A DNA stretch of 64,000 bases from Ichthyosporea sp. XGB-2017a (Eukaryota; Opisthokonta; Ichthyosporea): contig PDIM01000001.1 of assembly GCA_002811675.1 (NCBI GenBank), positions 21,102 through 85,101 on the forward strand, given 5' to 3'. The notes beneath the pieces were generated by a model. It did no database searches, was not told where the DNA came from, and saw only the letters and a program-made list of their open reading frames with translations. A program made the position numbers and the translations under genes. Below, in pieces: positions 1-9,440 of the stretch; positions within the stretch are counted from its first letter, which is position 1; each line of letters opens with the position of its first letter.

Positions 1-634
1 ATAATATGAATACTGCTGTGGTCAAGCATTTGTTATCCCATCTCATCAACTCAACGGCATAATTTTAAGATTCATAAATTCATAAATATTCGAAGCAAAT
101 GGACACACCCGTCTCTCTAGAGCTTTTTACATGGCTTTGATAGCTTTGTGACTGGCTGGTCTTTGAACGGCATTGCCATTTTGACTTAACTAAGTTTTAT
201 TAACTAACAAAATTAAAAAATAAACTTAAGACATTTTTAAAATATACAGATGTAAGAATTAAGGCCTCGAAGAAGGTTCATAAGACTAAAAAGCAATATG
301 CACCCTTATCAAGCAGTTGGATGATTCAAAAAAGTTTTCAAGTCGCATTTCGATATTGGGCAAGAAACAATGAAAAGGCCAGTTGGATACCTTATTTTGC
401 CATTACCAATGGTAGAGACTGGAGAAAATACCCGGGATTAAACACAAGCGGGGACTGAACCATTCTTGCTGGTCTTCATGAGTATCTTTTTAGCGGGCAC
501 CATACTTTTGCCTTATTCAAGTGAACAAAGGACTTTAAAAAACGAGAGCATTCGGGCTAAAAGTTTGAATCAATAGAATAAACAGAAAGTGAGATGGTCC
601 TTAGTATATTGTCGTTGATGGTTAAATGACAGCT
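1..634. other. AT-rich stretch without a recognised gene
   Basis: Only short interrupted frames are present. It may be further decay of the integrase fragment at 635-1009, since it lies where the integrase C-terminus would continue on the minus strand, but I could not find a convincing conserved block in it. Confidence 0.4.
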
Positions 635-1009
635 TCAGTTGAATGGTACATCATGTCTAGTACAGCTAGCTTTATAATACGGGCTTTTGTCCATTTTTAC
701 GCGGGTTATAGGGACTACTGTAATAAAGAGGTGCGAAGAGTCCGTACCATTGAGGAATTCCCCGCCACTGTCGGATTGTAGGAATTTTGGGAATCCAAAG
801 AGGGAAAAGACTTGCAAGAGGTGTTTGGCCACTGTAAGGGGCAGCTGCTTATCGGGCAAGACGCACAAGATAGCGAATTTGGTACATGCATCCACTGTTA
901 CTGTAGTTGTGAAAGAGGCAAGGTTGCGAAATCCGTTATGATTTCCAGGTATTTTCAATATCTTACCGGGTCGTTTATCGCGTCTATATCTTTCTTCGGA
1001 CGGTGCCAT
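635..1009 (-). pseudogene. Decayed LTR-retrotransposon integrase core
   Basis: A reading frame of about 124 codons resembles the middle of a Ty3/Gypsy-type integrase. It shows VDACTKF around the first catalytic Asp and, about 50 residues later, SDSGGEF around the second. The SPYNP-type motif that normally precedes the catalytic Glu is visible only in another frame after SDSGGEF, so the copy is frameshifted. There is no proper start, and no reverse transcriptase or LTR was recognised nearby. It is a fragment and cannot encode a working enzyme. The family (Ty3/Gypsy) is inferred from motif style only. Confidence 0.6.
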
Positions 1010-1233
1010 ACCGGGAAGATTGGAAACTGAATCCCCTATTCTTCAAGATCTTACAAGATAGATAACGATGGTCACCACACCATTGGTTTGTTTGTTTGTT
1101 GCTAATAACAAACGGAACTCTCAGCTCCTCCCCCTAACACCACAATACCTCATGGGGGGGTCTCGATCCATCGGGCCAGCTGATCGGGACAGGGAGCTGC
1201 ATTCCATGGAGAATTCCAAAGGAGGGAGGGGGG

Positions 1234-1240
1234 TATAAGA
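1234..1240 (+). promoter_or_regulatory. Candidate TATA box of the GT61 gene
   Basis: TATAAGA sits in a G-rich context about 130 bases upstream of the chosen ATG at 1371. The position allows a short 5' leader. This is a consensus match only. Confidence 0.35.
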
Positions 1241-1370
1241 GAGGGCTGTGTGTAGATCGTGGTGTAGATTTAGTCGTGTTGGTATTTGTTTGGTGTCTTC
1301 TTATTTGATTGAACGTTAAGCTAGGTGGGGATTGTCGATTGCTGCTGTCTTGTATGGATGTTCACAGGTC

Positions 1371-3062
1371 ATGTTTGATTTTCAAAAAATCAAAGTCATG
1401 TCATATAAAAAGCACTTGGATGTCCGGGGTAGATATTTTCTATTGTTGATTGCGTTCTTTCTCCTTCGGCAACTGTTCAGTGAACGGATTGGTCTCAGTG
1501 GTATATATCTTCCCACCTCAAGCACTTCTGCTTCCCCGTCCGGCTCGCCACCCTCTTCTTCCTTTGAGGGAATGACAACCCTTCAAATTGACTTGTCCGT
1601 TTCGACAAATCTACAGCCTTCAAGACAACAGCAAGAAAAGAAAACAAAGCAAAGTAATGACGGAAATGAATGGCGGTCAGTTGGGGAGTGCTCGCCCAAT
1701 GGAGAGCAGAAGGGCAGTGTCACTTGCACTTTTCAGAATGTGTGTGTGGCGGAAGGGAGGAATTATAATCGAAACGACGCCAACATATTCTTTTTTGATG
1801 TGCAAAACGGGGACAAAATTGGGGAGGAGCAGAACTTTGCCGACGCTATTGCATGGGGTGCTGAGGCCATAAAGCAAAACAAGGATATCTCCTATGTACA
1901 CACGGTCACAGACCAAGCAGAGGTGAACAAACTCCTGACAGGGGCACGTGAGTGGATAGAAACACCAACGGTTCTGTTTAATAGGAGACATCGCTCAGGG
2001 TTTTATCACTTTTTTGGTCAGGATGTGGCCACGCTCTTTCATGTGGTCAAAAAAGCGCGACAAGTGACTCCAATGGAGAAAAAACTCAACGTGGAGTTTC
2101 TGATGCAGTCTGTGAACCGGCGGTTGGAAGCGAAGCCGTCTGACTTTGGGTATTGGGCAAAAGCTGTTTTGGATAAGAACACATATGTTCCGTTGTCCGA
2201 TGTGGACAGTAAACATTCTTCCAGGGATCCAACTGCTCCCTGTAGCAAAGTACGCATAGTGGATCCTGTTACGAAGATTCAAAAGGAAGCCAATCTTTGT
2301 GGTCGTTGGAAGTGTTATCGTACGGTGACTGTGGGCGGGGATCTTCCTATTACTGAGCAGACACGCGAAGAAATGCGGGGCTTCTCCTCACGTGTTCTGG
2401 AAAATCTTGAAGTAAAGCGAAAGTGTTCGCGAGATGTATTGGTGGGATTGATTAACCGTGAAGAACATGTTGGGCGCCATGTACGCAATATGAAAGAAGT
2501 GGAAGAACTTTTGGAAAAGAACAATATTCCTTTTAAGAGTATTAAACTGGAAAATCTTTTATTGAAAGAGCAGGTTGCTTCAGTGGCTGAAATGGATGTT
2601 GTTGTCACACCTCATGGCGCAGGAGTAACTCACGAAGTCTTCCTCCGGGATGGTAGTGCGCTGATTGAACTGTTCCCATGGTCCGTCGACAAAGAGCATG
2701 ATATGTATGCGCATATAGCAAAGGTGCTTGGGTATGACTATGTGCCTATAATTCAGGCCACCAGAAATGAGACACTTTATAGTCCAAACGCGATTCATAG
2801 CAATGACCTTACTAAGACGAAAAAAGATCAACAGGAGGCTTTCACAGTGATGATGAAAGGTGTCCGTGAGAATCGTGGACGTTTTGACCAAGAAAACTGG
2901 CTTCGAGCTCAAACAATAGGTGGGAAACGACCGAATGAAAGGGAGGCGGTTATGTTGAGTGAAGTGTTTTTTCGTCAATCTGATATTTGGGTTAATCCGG
3001 AATGGGTTTTCAACACGATTGTGACTGCTCGAGATAAGATCGTGAAGCGTTTTCTTGCTTAA
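1371..3062 (+). CDS. GT61-family (EOGT/POMGNT2-like) glycosyltransferase, type II membrane protein
   Basis: This 563-residue protein looks like a Golgi or ER glycosyltransferase of the GT61 (DUF563) family. A short basic N-terminus is followed by one hydrophobic signal anchor at about residues 20-35, then a Ser/Pro-rich stem and the catalytic region. The strongest signature is VVTPHGAGVTHEVFL near residue 410 followed by LIELFPW, the usual late GT61 block; the domain starts with VLFNRRHRSGFYHFFGQD. I chose the ATG at 1371, since the frame extends upstream only through a TTG at 1332. A splice acceptor just before it (TTCACAG) is possible, so a 5' non-coding exon cannot be excluded. AATAAA lies at 3136-3141. 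The gene is convergent with ALG3. Donor and acceptor sugars cannot be read from sequence. Confidence 0.8.
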   Translation: MFDFQKIKVMSYKKHLDVRGRYFLLLIAFFLLRQLFSERIGLSGIYLPTSSTSASPSGSPPSSSFEGMTTLQIDLSVSTNLQPSRQQQEKKTKQSNDGNEWRSVGECSPNGEQKGSVTCTFQNVCVAEGRNYNRNDANIFFFDVQNGDKIGEEQNFADAIAWGAEAIKQNKDISYVHTVTDQAEVNKLLTGAREWIETPTVLFNRRHRSGFYHFFGQDVATLFHVVKKARQVTPMEKKLNVEFLMQSVNRRLEAKPSDFGYWAKAVLDKNTYVPLSDVDSKHSSRDPTAPCSKVRIVDPVTKIQKEANLCGRWKCYRTVTVGGDLPITEQTREEMRGFSSRVLENLEVKRKCSRDVLVGLINREEHVGRHVRNMKEVEELLEKNNIPFKSIKLENLLLKEQVASVAEMDVVVTPHGAGVTHEVFLRDGSALIELFPWSVDKEHDMYAHIAKVLGYDYVPIIQATRNETLYSPNAIHSNDLTKTKKDQQEAFTVMMKGVRENRGRFDQENWLRAQTIGGKRPNEREAVMLSEVFFRQSDIWVNPEWVFNTIVTARDKIVKRFLA

Positions 3063-3238
3063 ACGATCTCAACTTTTTTTATTTGCGCTATGTATATACT
3101 TCTCTTTTTCTACTATAAAAATTCTCCTGAATGCAAATAAAAAATTTACTGCAATGTCTTGAAGTAGAATAAGCAAATCTTATATGGTAGCTGTTTTCCA
3201 AAAGGTGGTCAAATGCTTGTTAATGACATATAAATACC

Positions 3239-4537
3239 CTACCTCTCTTTCTTGCTACTGTGAACACTTGGAGCGGGTGGTTGCAGGGAGAGAAGTGTAG
3301 CATAAAATGTCATCAAAACAACCAAATGGTTTGCCTGCAGGATTGCAGAAGACATCGGTGTAGCAGGGTACACATTCCAGCAGTACTCGAAAGCAGCAAG
3401 CAATGCCAACCGGATGAAGGTAGGGAGCGGATACGACCACAGAATGAAAGGAAGTGTGTGGTAATACCAGACATAAAACTGATAGTGCAGCGATCGTGCA
3501 AAGACCATCCCAATAAAATTGCTCATACTGAGGCACAGGAAGATCCCTGATGGGCTTTTAAGGTCCACGCGCTTATAGACAATCCATCCCACTGAAAGTA
3601 GGACTACAACTTGAAGCATAAGAAGCATGATATGAAATCTACGGTCCAGAAAAGTCTCCTCATCGACAAACTTCCAATTAACAGTCCAGATATAGAAGAA
3701 CTGTCTTCCAAAATTAAAAGCCCCTTTCATATATTGCAAAGGGTATGTTAGAAGAAATGGGGCACCTAAAATAAGTTGTACGGCAGCGCAAAGGGATAGG
3801 CAACCAATGACATGTGTCAAGGAAGGGAGGTGTATAAGAAGAAGGAGGAGCAACCCAGGGGCAAATAACAAAATGTTCATTTTGATTGATACAGCGAAAC
3901 TGTACACAGCACATCCCAGAAACCAGTGCCAGGACCCAGACCCAGGAGTGGGTGAAGAAGAGGGAGGCTTACAGGAAGACGAATGCATAAAGATGGCAAT
4001 GGAAATGTAAAGGAAAAGCATCGCCACAGGGTCATTGAAAAGCCTTAACACAAATATGGAATGTACACGACGGCTTGTGAGAGACAGAAGCACAAGCACG
4101 TATGGGGGGGTCTTTCCACATCGACAGTACAACACAAATACCACTGCCAAAAAGAGCACATAAAGGCCGGCAAATAGATATTGTGCCCGTACAATCAGCA
4201 CTCCATTCCCAGTTAGATGGTACAGGGCGGAGAAAATGTACACAAATCCAGCCGGATACACCAACGGCCCCGTCCCACCCCGCAGATTTGCATAATTCCA
4301 GTCCCCACCCAAGAAGCCCTCCACCTCCTCCATGTAAGCCTGCCAATCAATCTCCGTATAGGGCACTCGCTGAATAATAATCACATTGAGCACACACTCT
4401 AACAAGAGCAGAAGCAGCGCCACCTTGGAGTTGTGTATTGGATTGAAAGCCAAATCCTTCACCCACAGCAGCAAAGCCCATATTGGACTGTTTGTTTGTT
4501 TGGTTTCCCGACCAGAAGGAGCCGCAAGTGATCCCAT
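3239..4537 (-). CDS. ALG3: ALG3 dolichyl-P-Man:Man5GlcNAc2-PP-dolichol alpha-1,3-mannosyltransferase
   Basis: This 432-residue polytopic protein is the ER enzyme that adds the first lumenal mannose (from Dol-P-Man) to Man5GlcNAc2-PP-dolichol in N-glycan precursor assembly. Diagnostic blocks are YTEIDWQAYMEEVEGF near residue 60, GPLVYPAGFVYIFSALY near 90, and RRVHSIFVLRLFNDPVAM near 160, all typical of the ALG3/GT58 family. About ten hydrophobic segments and a family-typical length are present, in one uninterrupted exon. The start is the ATG at 4535-4537. It is divergent from the OMA1 gene, with 487 bases between the two start codons. GWT1 elsewhere in the window is another ER glycan-pathway enzyme, but the two are not linked. 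Confidence 0.93.
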   Translation of the reverse strand: MGSLAAPSGRETKQTNSPIWALLLWVKDLAFNPIHNSKVALLLLLLECVLNVIIIQRVPYTEIDWQAYMEEVEGFLGGDWNYANLRGGTGPLVYPAGFVYIFSALYHLTGNGVLIVRAQYLFAGLYVLFLAVVFVLYCRCGKTPPYVLVLLSLTSRRVHSIFVLRLFNDPVAMLFLYISIAIFMHSSSCKPPSSSPTPGSGSWHWFLGCAVYSFAVSIKMNILLFAPGLLLLLLIHLPSLTHVIGCLSLCAAVQLILGAPFLLTYPLQYMKGAFNFGRQFFYIWTVNWKFVDEETFLDRRFHIMLLMLQVVVLLSVGWIVYKRVDLKSPSGIFLCLSMSNFIGMVFARSLHYQFYVWYYHTLPFILWSYPLPTFIRLALLAAFEYCWNVYPATPMSSAILQANHLVVLMTFYATLLSLQPPAPSVHSSKKER

Positions 4538-5024
4538 TTACCTCCTTTTAACTACGGACCAGTTATTCCGGGTTCTATTCACAACGCTCACCGTCCCCAC
4601 ACACACAGAGGCACACACGACTATACACACACAAGCACAGAAAGGCACCGCTACAGTGGATTATAGTGCCCCACAAGGTAATCACAGCACCGGCACCATT
4701 CAGACACCTCACACAAACACAAACACACGAGGAGGAGGAGGAGGAGGGAGATACCGCGGATAGTTAGGGGGATGGTTATTATTATTTGGGCTTTGTTTTT
4801 TGGTCTATTAGCCTTTTGAATCCTCTAGCTAGCTGGATGGATGGATGGATGGAGAAGAGCTGGGAAAGGAGGGCCATAGACGAGAGGTGTGAGAGATTCA
4901 TAAGGGGGACTGGGACTTTACTTGTTTGATTGAAACAAAAAAAAAAAGACTCTTATTCGATCTTATTATTGGTACTTTTGAGAGTTTTTTTTTTTTTTTT
5001 TTTTTTATTTGTCGTGTTAGCAGA
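4538..5024. promoter_or_regulatory. Divergent promoter region between ALG3 and OMA1
   Basis: This 487-base stretch separates two divergent starts. It holds CA-rich runs (about 4600-4730), a short GGAT tandem repeat at 4835-4853 and an uninterrupted run of 21 T at 4986-5006, ending 18 bases before the OMA1 ATG. No clear TATA box was seen. Its role as a shared promoter is inferred from gene orientation. Confidence 0.5.
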
Positions 5025-6308
5025 ATGAGTGTCATCCAAAGGCTGCAATGGTGTGTGCTGGGGGGAAGGAGGGGACTGTTGATGACGCACAGTTTGATTT
5101 CCACACCTACATCTGTGTGGAGCCGGGCTGGGAGAGTCCTTTCTTCCTATCCCCGCGCCTTTTCGGCCCGTGCAGGAGGAGACAAGGTAAGGCAGGTGCC
5201 GTGGGGACTTGGGGGTGGCGGGATGCAGCAGCAGTGCTGCTCCTCGTTTTTGCCGCGTAGGGTTGGAGGGTTGCCGGGATCGAGTCGCTGCAAAGGGGAG
5301 TATCGGTACTTTGAGAGGAGGACAGGGGGGTCAGGGCAGAAGCAGGGGGAGCAGAGGCTGTTGGGAAGTGGTGGAGAAGGAGGAGGAGGGTACTCCTGGT
5401 GGAGAAAGGGTCCTTTGGGATGGATGCGCGGGAATCGGTTTGGAGGTGCTATGGTGGTTGTGGGAGGGGTGACGGTGTACTATGCGTGGCATCTGGAGCG
5501 AGTTGAGGAGACAGGGAGGCTGCGAGTAATGGTTGTGGGCCAAGACACCGAGAATCATGAGGCGGACGTGGCTGTGGATATGATCCTGCGACAGTATTCC
5601 GGAAGACTGCTCCCCGCTTCTCATCCCTGGTACACGCTTGTACAGAAGGTGGCCACCCGTCTTGTCTCCACAAATAATCTCTTTCACGAGCCTCGCACGG
5701 GGGAGCCAATCCCCTGGCGTGTTTTTATTATTGATGATCCCCAGTGCAACGCCTTTGTTCTCCCCAATGGGAAGATTTTTGTCTTCACAGGCCTTCTTCG
5801 GTTGATCTATGGCGGTACGCGCAATGCGAATCTTTCCAGTGTGAATGGGCTACTGGGAGGAGCGGGTGGGCAGGAGGATATGCTGGCTGCTGTGTTGGGC
5901 CATGAAATTGCGCACAAGATTTTGCGACACGGTGGAGAGAAAATGTCAATTAGTACATTTCTTTCACTGTTCTATTTGATTGCAGGGGCCATTATTGGGT
6001 TTGATGCGTATCGCTTGGGCAGCGTGTTTGGGCATCTGCTCTTGGATCTGCCCTTTTCGCGGCGATGTGAGACAGAGGCGGACTACGTGGGGCTTCGGTA
6101 TATGGCGACAGCGTGTTATGATCCCGCACAGGCAGTGGTGTTGTGGGAGAGAATGGGACAGAAGGGAGGAGGAGCCCCTCCGGAATATCTGAGTACCCAT
6201 CCTTCCTCCTCGAAAAGGATCGATAACATCCAAGAATGGCTGCCAGAGATGCAGACCATCCGTAACCAAAAATGCCCTTCCCCTTCCTCCTCCTCCTGGT
6301 TTTCCTAA
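5025..6308 (+). CDS. OMA1: OMA1-like mitochondrial inner-membrane M48 metallopeptidase
   Basis: The 427-residue protein is an M48 zinc peptidase of the OMA1 type. OMA1 processes OPA1-class fusion GTPases and other inner-membrane proteins under stress. The N-terminus is Arg/Ser/Gly-rich with few acidic residues, as expected for a mitochondrial presequence. One hydrophobic segment near residues 140-155 precedes the peptidase domain. The zinc site is LGHEIAHKILRHG (HExxH at about 293-297), with the third ligand probably in CETEADYVGL near 350; a hydrophobic stretch lies between them as in OMA1. I chose the ATG at 5025, because the longer frame would translate a poly-T run and has only a TTG start. 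It converges on the zinc-ribbon gene with 128 bases between. Confidence 0.88.
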   Translation: MSVIQRLQWCVLGGRRGLLMTHSLISTPTSVWSRAGRVLSSYPRAFSARAGGDKVRQVPWGLGGGGMQQQCCSSFLPRRVGGLPGSSRCKGEYRYFERRTGGSGQKQGEQRLLGSGGEGGGGYSWWRKGPLGWMRGNRFGGAMVVVGGVTVYYAWHLERVEETGRLRVMVVGQDTENHEADVAVDMILRQYSGRLLPASHPWYTLVQKVATRLVSTNNLFHEPRTGEPIPWRVFIIDDPQCNAFVLPNGKIFVFTGLLRLIYGGTRNANLSSVNGLLGGAGGQEDMLAAVLGHEIAHKILRHGGEKMSISTFLSLFYLIAGAIIGFDAYRLGSVFGHLLLDLPFSRRCETEADYVGLRYMATACYDPAQAVVLWERMGQKGGGAPPEYLSTHPSSSKRIDNIQEWLPEMQTIRNQKCPSPSSSSWFS

Positions 6309-6436
6309 ATCCCTCAGTTTTGGTTCTAGAAGCACCGGTGATAATAAACATAGCAAAGGTAGCAGCAGGCAAAGAAGATTATGTGGTTCTTTATCTTTAA
6401 AGCAACACTGATGTGTAATAGATCTGCAAATAAGGT

Positions 6437-6760
6437 TTACCGCCGCCAGAAGATCTGCCCTGGGAGCACTTTGTACGCAAGCTTCCCCTTAAGAATGAAT
6501 CCTCTGGCATATGCATTTCCACATTGATAGCATTGCTTGGGCTGCCCAACCCCTTGTTCAGGGGAGGGTGAGGTGTGAGGCTTTTGGGTCTTTATATATT
6601 GATCCAGATCTAAGTCTCCCTCGACTGTGGGCAGGGAGTAGTCACGAAGGATATGGCTGGGTCTGATCTTCACCAGTGAGCCATTTCCACCCTTCTTGTA
6701 CTTATACAGGAGAGCAGTGCAGCTGTTACAGAAAATCTTCAATGTGTGGTACTTCACCAT
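6437..6760 (-). CDS. Small zinc-ribbon protein of unknown role
   Basis: This 107-residue protein has two CxxC knuckles: CNSC near residue 11 and CYQC near 78. A motif YKYKKGGNGSLVKI follows the first pair, and GNAYARGFILKGKLAYKVLPG follows the second. I recall this layout from small zinc-ribbon proteins of algae, plants and bacteria whose function is unknown. The start at 6758-6760 is the first in-frame ATG. The frame stays open upstream from a TTG and encodes another CxxC (CFVC), so an upstream exon or earlier start is possible. It lies in tandem with OXNAD1, whose stop is 219 bases upstream. Confidence 0.6.
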   Translation of the reverse strand: MVKYHTLKIFCNSCTALLYKYKKGGNGSLVKIRPSHILRDYSLPTVEGDLDLDQYIKTQKPHTSPSPEQGVGQPKQCYQCGNAYARGFILKGKLAYKVLPGQIFWRR

Positions 6761-6979
6761 TCCCTCAAGATTGCAAACAAAGCAAATCAAGTCAAATTCC
6801 ACCTTACACACATACAACAAACAACAAGTCCGAAATGGGTTGGGGAGGAGGGTTAGACAGCCTCTTTATTGCAAAATGTTTCATTGCTCACCTCTCCTTT
6901 GGTCCGCTCTTCTCTTTAGTACACACAGAGTCGCAGCCACTTCCCATCCACCCATTCACTCAGTACTCCGAGCCCCCCC

Positions 6980-8086
6980 TCACCACCACTTCTCATGGAA
7001 GATGCGGTTCCTGGCTGAATTCCCCTTCCCAAGTATACTTTCCAGATCCTCAACAACCTGTGAGGAGAAATCCACGGGCCCACACACAAAATACAGCACA
7101 CCCCCATGCACGTCTGTTTGCGGATGCCGGCTGCTCAGGGATTCCTTCTCCCGCTTCTCCACCACCTCTTGCAGGGAGGCTTTGTCCATCCTGTGACGGT
7201 ATCTGGTGATCATGTCATTCCCTGTCCCTGATGAATATTCCTCCTCTCTCTGCTGCTCTTCAGTTGCCCCTCCCTCCTTTCCCCCTCCAGTCTGAAACAG
7301 ATGGCACCTCACCTGTCCCATTCGTGCCTGCTCGAGAATTTCATTCTGGAACAGAAACTTTTCTTCCTGATTCGGGCAGGATATAGTTCGGAAGGAGTAC
7401 ATTAATGTCACCAAAGGCCTCTCCAAATTGTCCAGTGCTTGCCGCTTTCCTCCAGAAAAGGTGACCTCCATTAGGATGGACACAAGGGGCGTGATCCCAA
7501 TCCCTGCCCCTATCAGCACCACATGGGTGCCTTGGATCCCGGTGACCCCTTCCTCCTTACACTCACCTCGTGGACGATACCCCATTAGCCCGGACTGACA
7601 TCCCACATAGTACTGCCCGCCTGCGCGAATCCCCACCCGCGTCCCAACACGGCACCGATCACTATGTACCCATTGAGCGGGTGGATACGAGGATTTGCGA
7701 ACCATCAACTTAATCTCCCCACGCCCCTTGGGGGCATATTGAAAAGACGAAGGGCAGGAACACAATGAATACCCCCCAATCAACTCTTTTCCGCATGCGG
7801 TGTCACTGGCCGGGATGATAAAATCAATCCACTGCCCTGCCTCAAATGAAAACTTACTTTCCGAAATCTGAACCAGGACCTCGTTCACCTCTTTCCCCAC
7901 CCTTCGCACTCCGCTTATCCTCCCTGTAAACACGCCGTCTTGGTCCCACTGTTGCTCTTTGGAGGAGGAAGTGGCATATAAATCAATGTGGTTACTTTCC
8001 CTTGCAGTCGGGCTCGTGGCCATCTCGCCCGTACCAATCCAGCTCCTCCTTATGGACCCCCGTGCACAGGAGAGTGCCCCTCCCAT
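6980..8086 (-). CDS. OXNAD1: OXNAD1-like FAD/NAD-binding oxidoreductase
   Basis: This 368-residue protein matches the ferredoxin-reductase fold of OXNAD1 (oxidoreductase NAD-binding domain-containing protein 1). An FAD-binding barrel holds GQWIDFIIPA and YSLCSCPSSF. The NAD-binding half has VVLIGAGIGITPLVSILME near residue 190 and YFVCGPVDFSSQVVEDLE near 335. The C-terminus ends in an aromatic FHEKWW-type tail as in OXNAD1. The substrate of the family is unknown; OXNAD1 is generally placed in mitochondria, and the N-terminus here is mildly basic. A Gln/Glu-rich loop of about 40 residues lies between the NAD motifs. The start is the ATG at 8084-8086. Confidence 0.85.
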   Translation of the reverse strand: MGGALSCARGSIRRSWIGTGEMATSPTARESNHIDLYATSSSKEQQWDQDGVFTGRISGVRRVGKEVNEVLVQISESKFSFEAGQWIDFIIPASDTACGKELIGGYSLCSCPSSFQYAPKGRGEIKLMVRKSSYPPAQWVHSDRCRVGTRVGIRAGGQYYVGCQSGLMGYRPRGECKEEGVTGIQGTHVVLIGAGIGITPLVSILMEVTFSGGKRQALDNLERPLVTLMYSFRTISCPNQEEKFLFQNEILEQARMGQVRCHLFQTGGGKEGGATEEQQREEEYSSGTGNDMITRYRHRMDKASLQEVVEKREKESLSSRHPQTDVHGGVLYFVCGPVDFSSQVVEDLESILGKGNSARNRIFHEKWW

Positions 8087-8626
8087 CGTGAAAGTGAACT
8101 AAAGGACTGAATGGTCTCTCTAGTACATCCCACTTGGGGTCAGGTCAAGCTGTCACAAATAAAAGGGGATGGAATGGATACTAATGAGCCTGCACCAGTA
8201 AGGAGAGGGCTGCAGTGAAGTTCCTATGATTCCCTCTGTGCTGATAACCTGTGACTCGTCTACTTCCGTCTGTTGTGGAGTGCACAGCAGCAGTGGTGTT
8301 GTGACTAGTTGTGAGTTCCGGGGACCGGGGTCTGGCACAGACAGGGAAGTCCTAATTCCCCCGCCCTCTTAGGGTTACACATGGAAACCCCCTTCCACTA
8401 TTTATATGTGGCACATTTTTCTGTGGAGTGTCTGGCACTAATAGCAGATCACTGAACATTGGGCAGAAGAATCGAGAAAGAGTTGAAAGAGAGAGAGAGG
8501 GAGAGAGAAAAACAAAGAAGGAAGGAAGGAAGGGGGGATTTTTATTGGTTTAATGTTCACGAGCTAAAGCTGATTCTATTTATGTGCAAGTCAGCTAACG
8601 AATTGTAAAGACATAACTTATTCTAA
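8087..8626. promoter_or_regulatory. Divergent intergenic region
   Basis: This region lies between OXNAD1 (minus) and the small membrane protein (plus). It contains a TATAAATA-like element on the minus strand at about 8399-8406 and a purine-rich run of GA and GAAGG repeats at 8490-8535. No coding frame was supported. Confidence 0.4.
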
Positions 8627-8974
8627 ATGAAAACAGCTTGGCACCTTTTGTTCTATATACTTGTTCTCCTCTTCTACTGCCTTCTAGGAGTGCATGGATC
8701 GGCTCCCATTGCAACTAGACATAGCTCTGAGACAGCCCACCCTATTGGGCGCCGAGATTTCTACCAGGAATTGCAGCTCGTGAAGGAAGTGGTTGGGCAT
8801 GTTCTTGACGTGAAAGACGTTATTGTAGGGGTGGTGCTTTCCCATCCATCCGTGTTCCTAATAGGATTTGCTCTCTTGTGGCAGACAATCCGCATGCTTA
8901 TTGGAAATGTCCTTAATACTCTAATGTTTTTTATCTCCTTCGACTGGCGCGTCTATCTCAAGAATGCCGGATGA
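8627..8974 (+). CDS. Small signal-peptide and membrane protein, unknown function
   Basis: This 115-residue protein was not recognised. It starts with a strong signal peptide (residues 1-25, ending near VHGSA), has a short polar middle with several His and Arg, and a long hydrophobic stretch at about 76-106 near the C-terminus that could cross the membrane once or twice. Start ATG at 8627. The gene is short, but it is a complete frame with a coherent secretory topology, and AATAAA lies at about 9228 downstream. It resembles in plan, though not in sequence, the 142-residue protein at 16731. Confidence 0.5.
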   Translation: MKTAWHLLFYILVLLFYCLLGVHGSAPIATRHSSETAHPIGRRDFYQELQLVKEVVGHVLDVKDVIVGVVLSHPSVFLIGFALLWQTIRMLIGNVLNTLMFFISFDWRVYLKNAG

Positions 8975-9440
8975 TTCTGTTGTTTACCCAAAGCAACACA
9001 AGCCTGCAGTGCTTTTGTATTTCTTTCCGGGAACCTCCACCTTTCCGAGTAGAAAAGAGGCGCTTTCCGTGGCGTGTTTGAAAAGCTACTCTTTGATTCT
9101 TCCCAGCTAACTGCTCCTCTGGATTCACTCTCCTACAAAGTCAACATCCTCTTCTTCTCTTCTCTATTAATTTCCACTTCTCTATATTTACCATCAATAT
9201 GCTGAACTATAGAGTGAAGCAAAAGAATGAATAAATATAGTTTTCATATTTTGCGATTTTGAAGTTATCATTATTGAAAGCTCCAATATTTAGGAGACAG
9301 AAGGAGATGCCTTGGGCTAACACGAACCCATGACCCAACGTGTCCAATGGATTTTGCATACGTATTTATTACAAACAAAACTCTTAAGACACAAGCAATA
9401 CTGCATAACATGAATAAAAGGCCTGCCATGCCATGCATTT
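8975..9440. other. 3' flanks of two convergent genes
   Basis: This stretch holds the 3' ends of the small membrane protein gene and the FLVCR-like gene, with an AATAAA near 9228. Nothing else was recognised. Confidence 0.4.

Noticed and set aside
4926-5024. Extended OMA1 N-terminus through the poly-T run
   Set aside because: It begins with TTG and encodes a run of Phe; the ATG at 5025 gives a normal mitochondrial presequence.
9300-9360. Possible tRNA-like segment with GAACCCATGACCC
   Set aside because: No matching acceptor stem or anticodon arm could be folded by eye.
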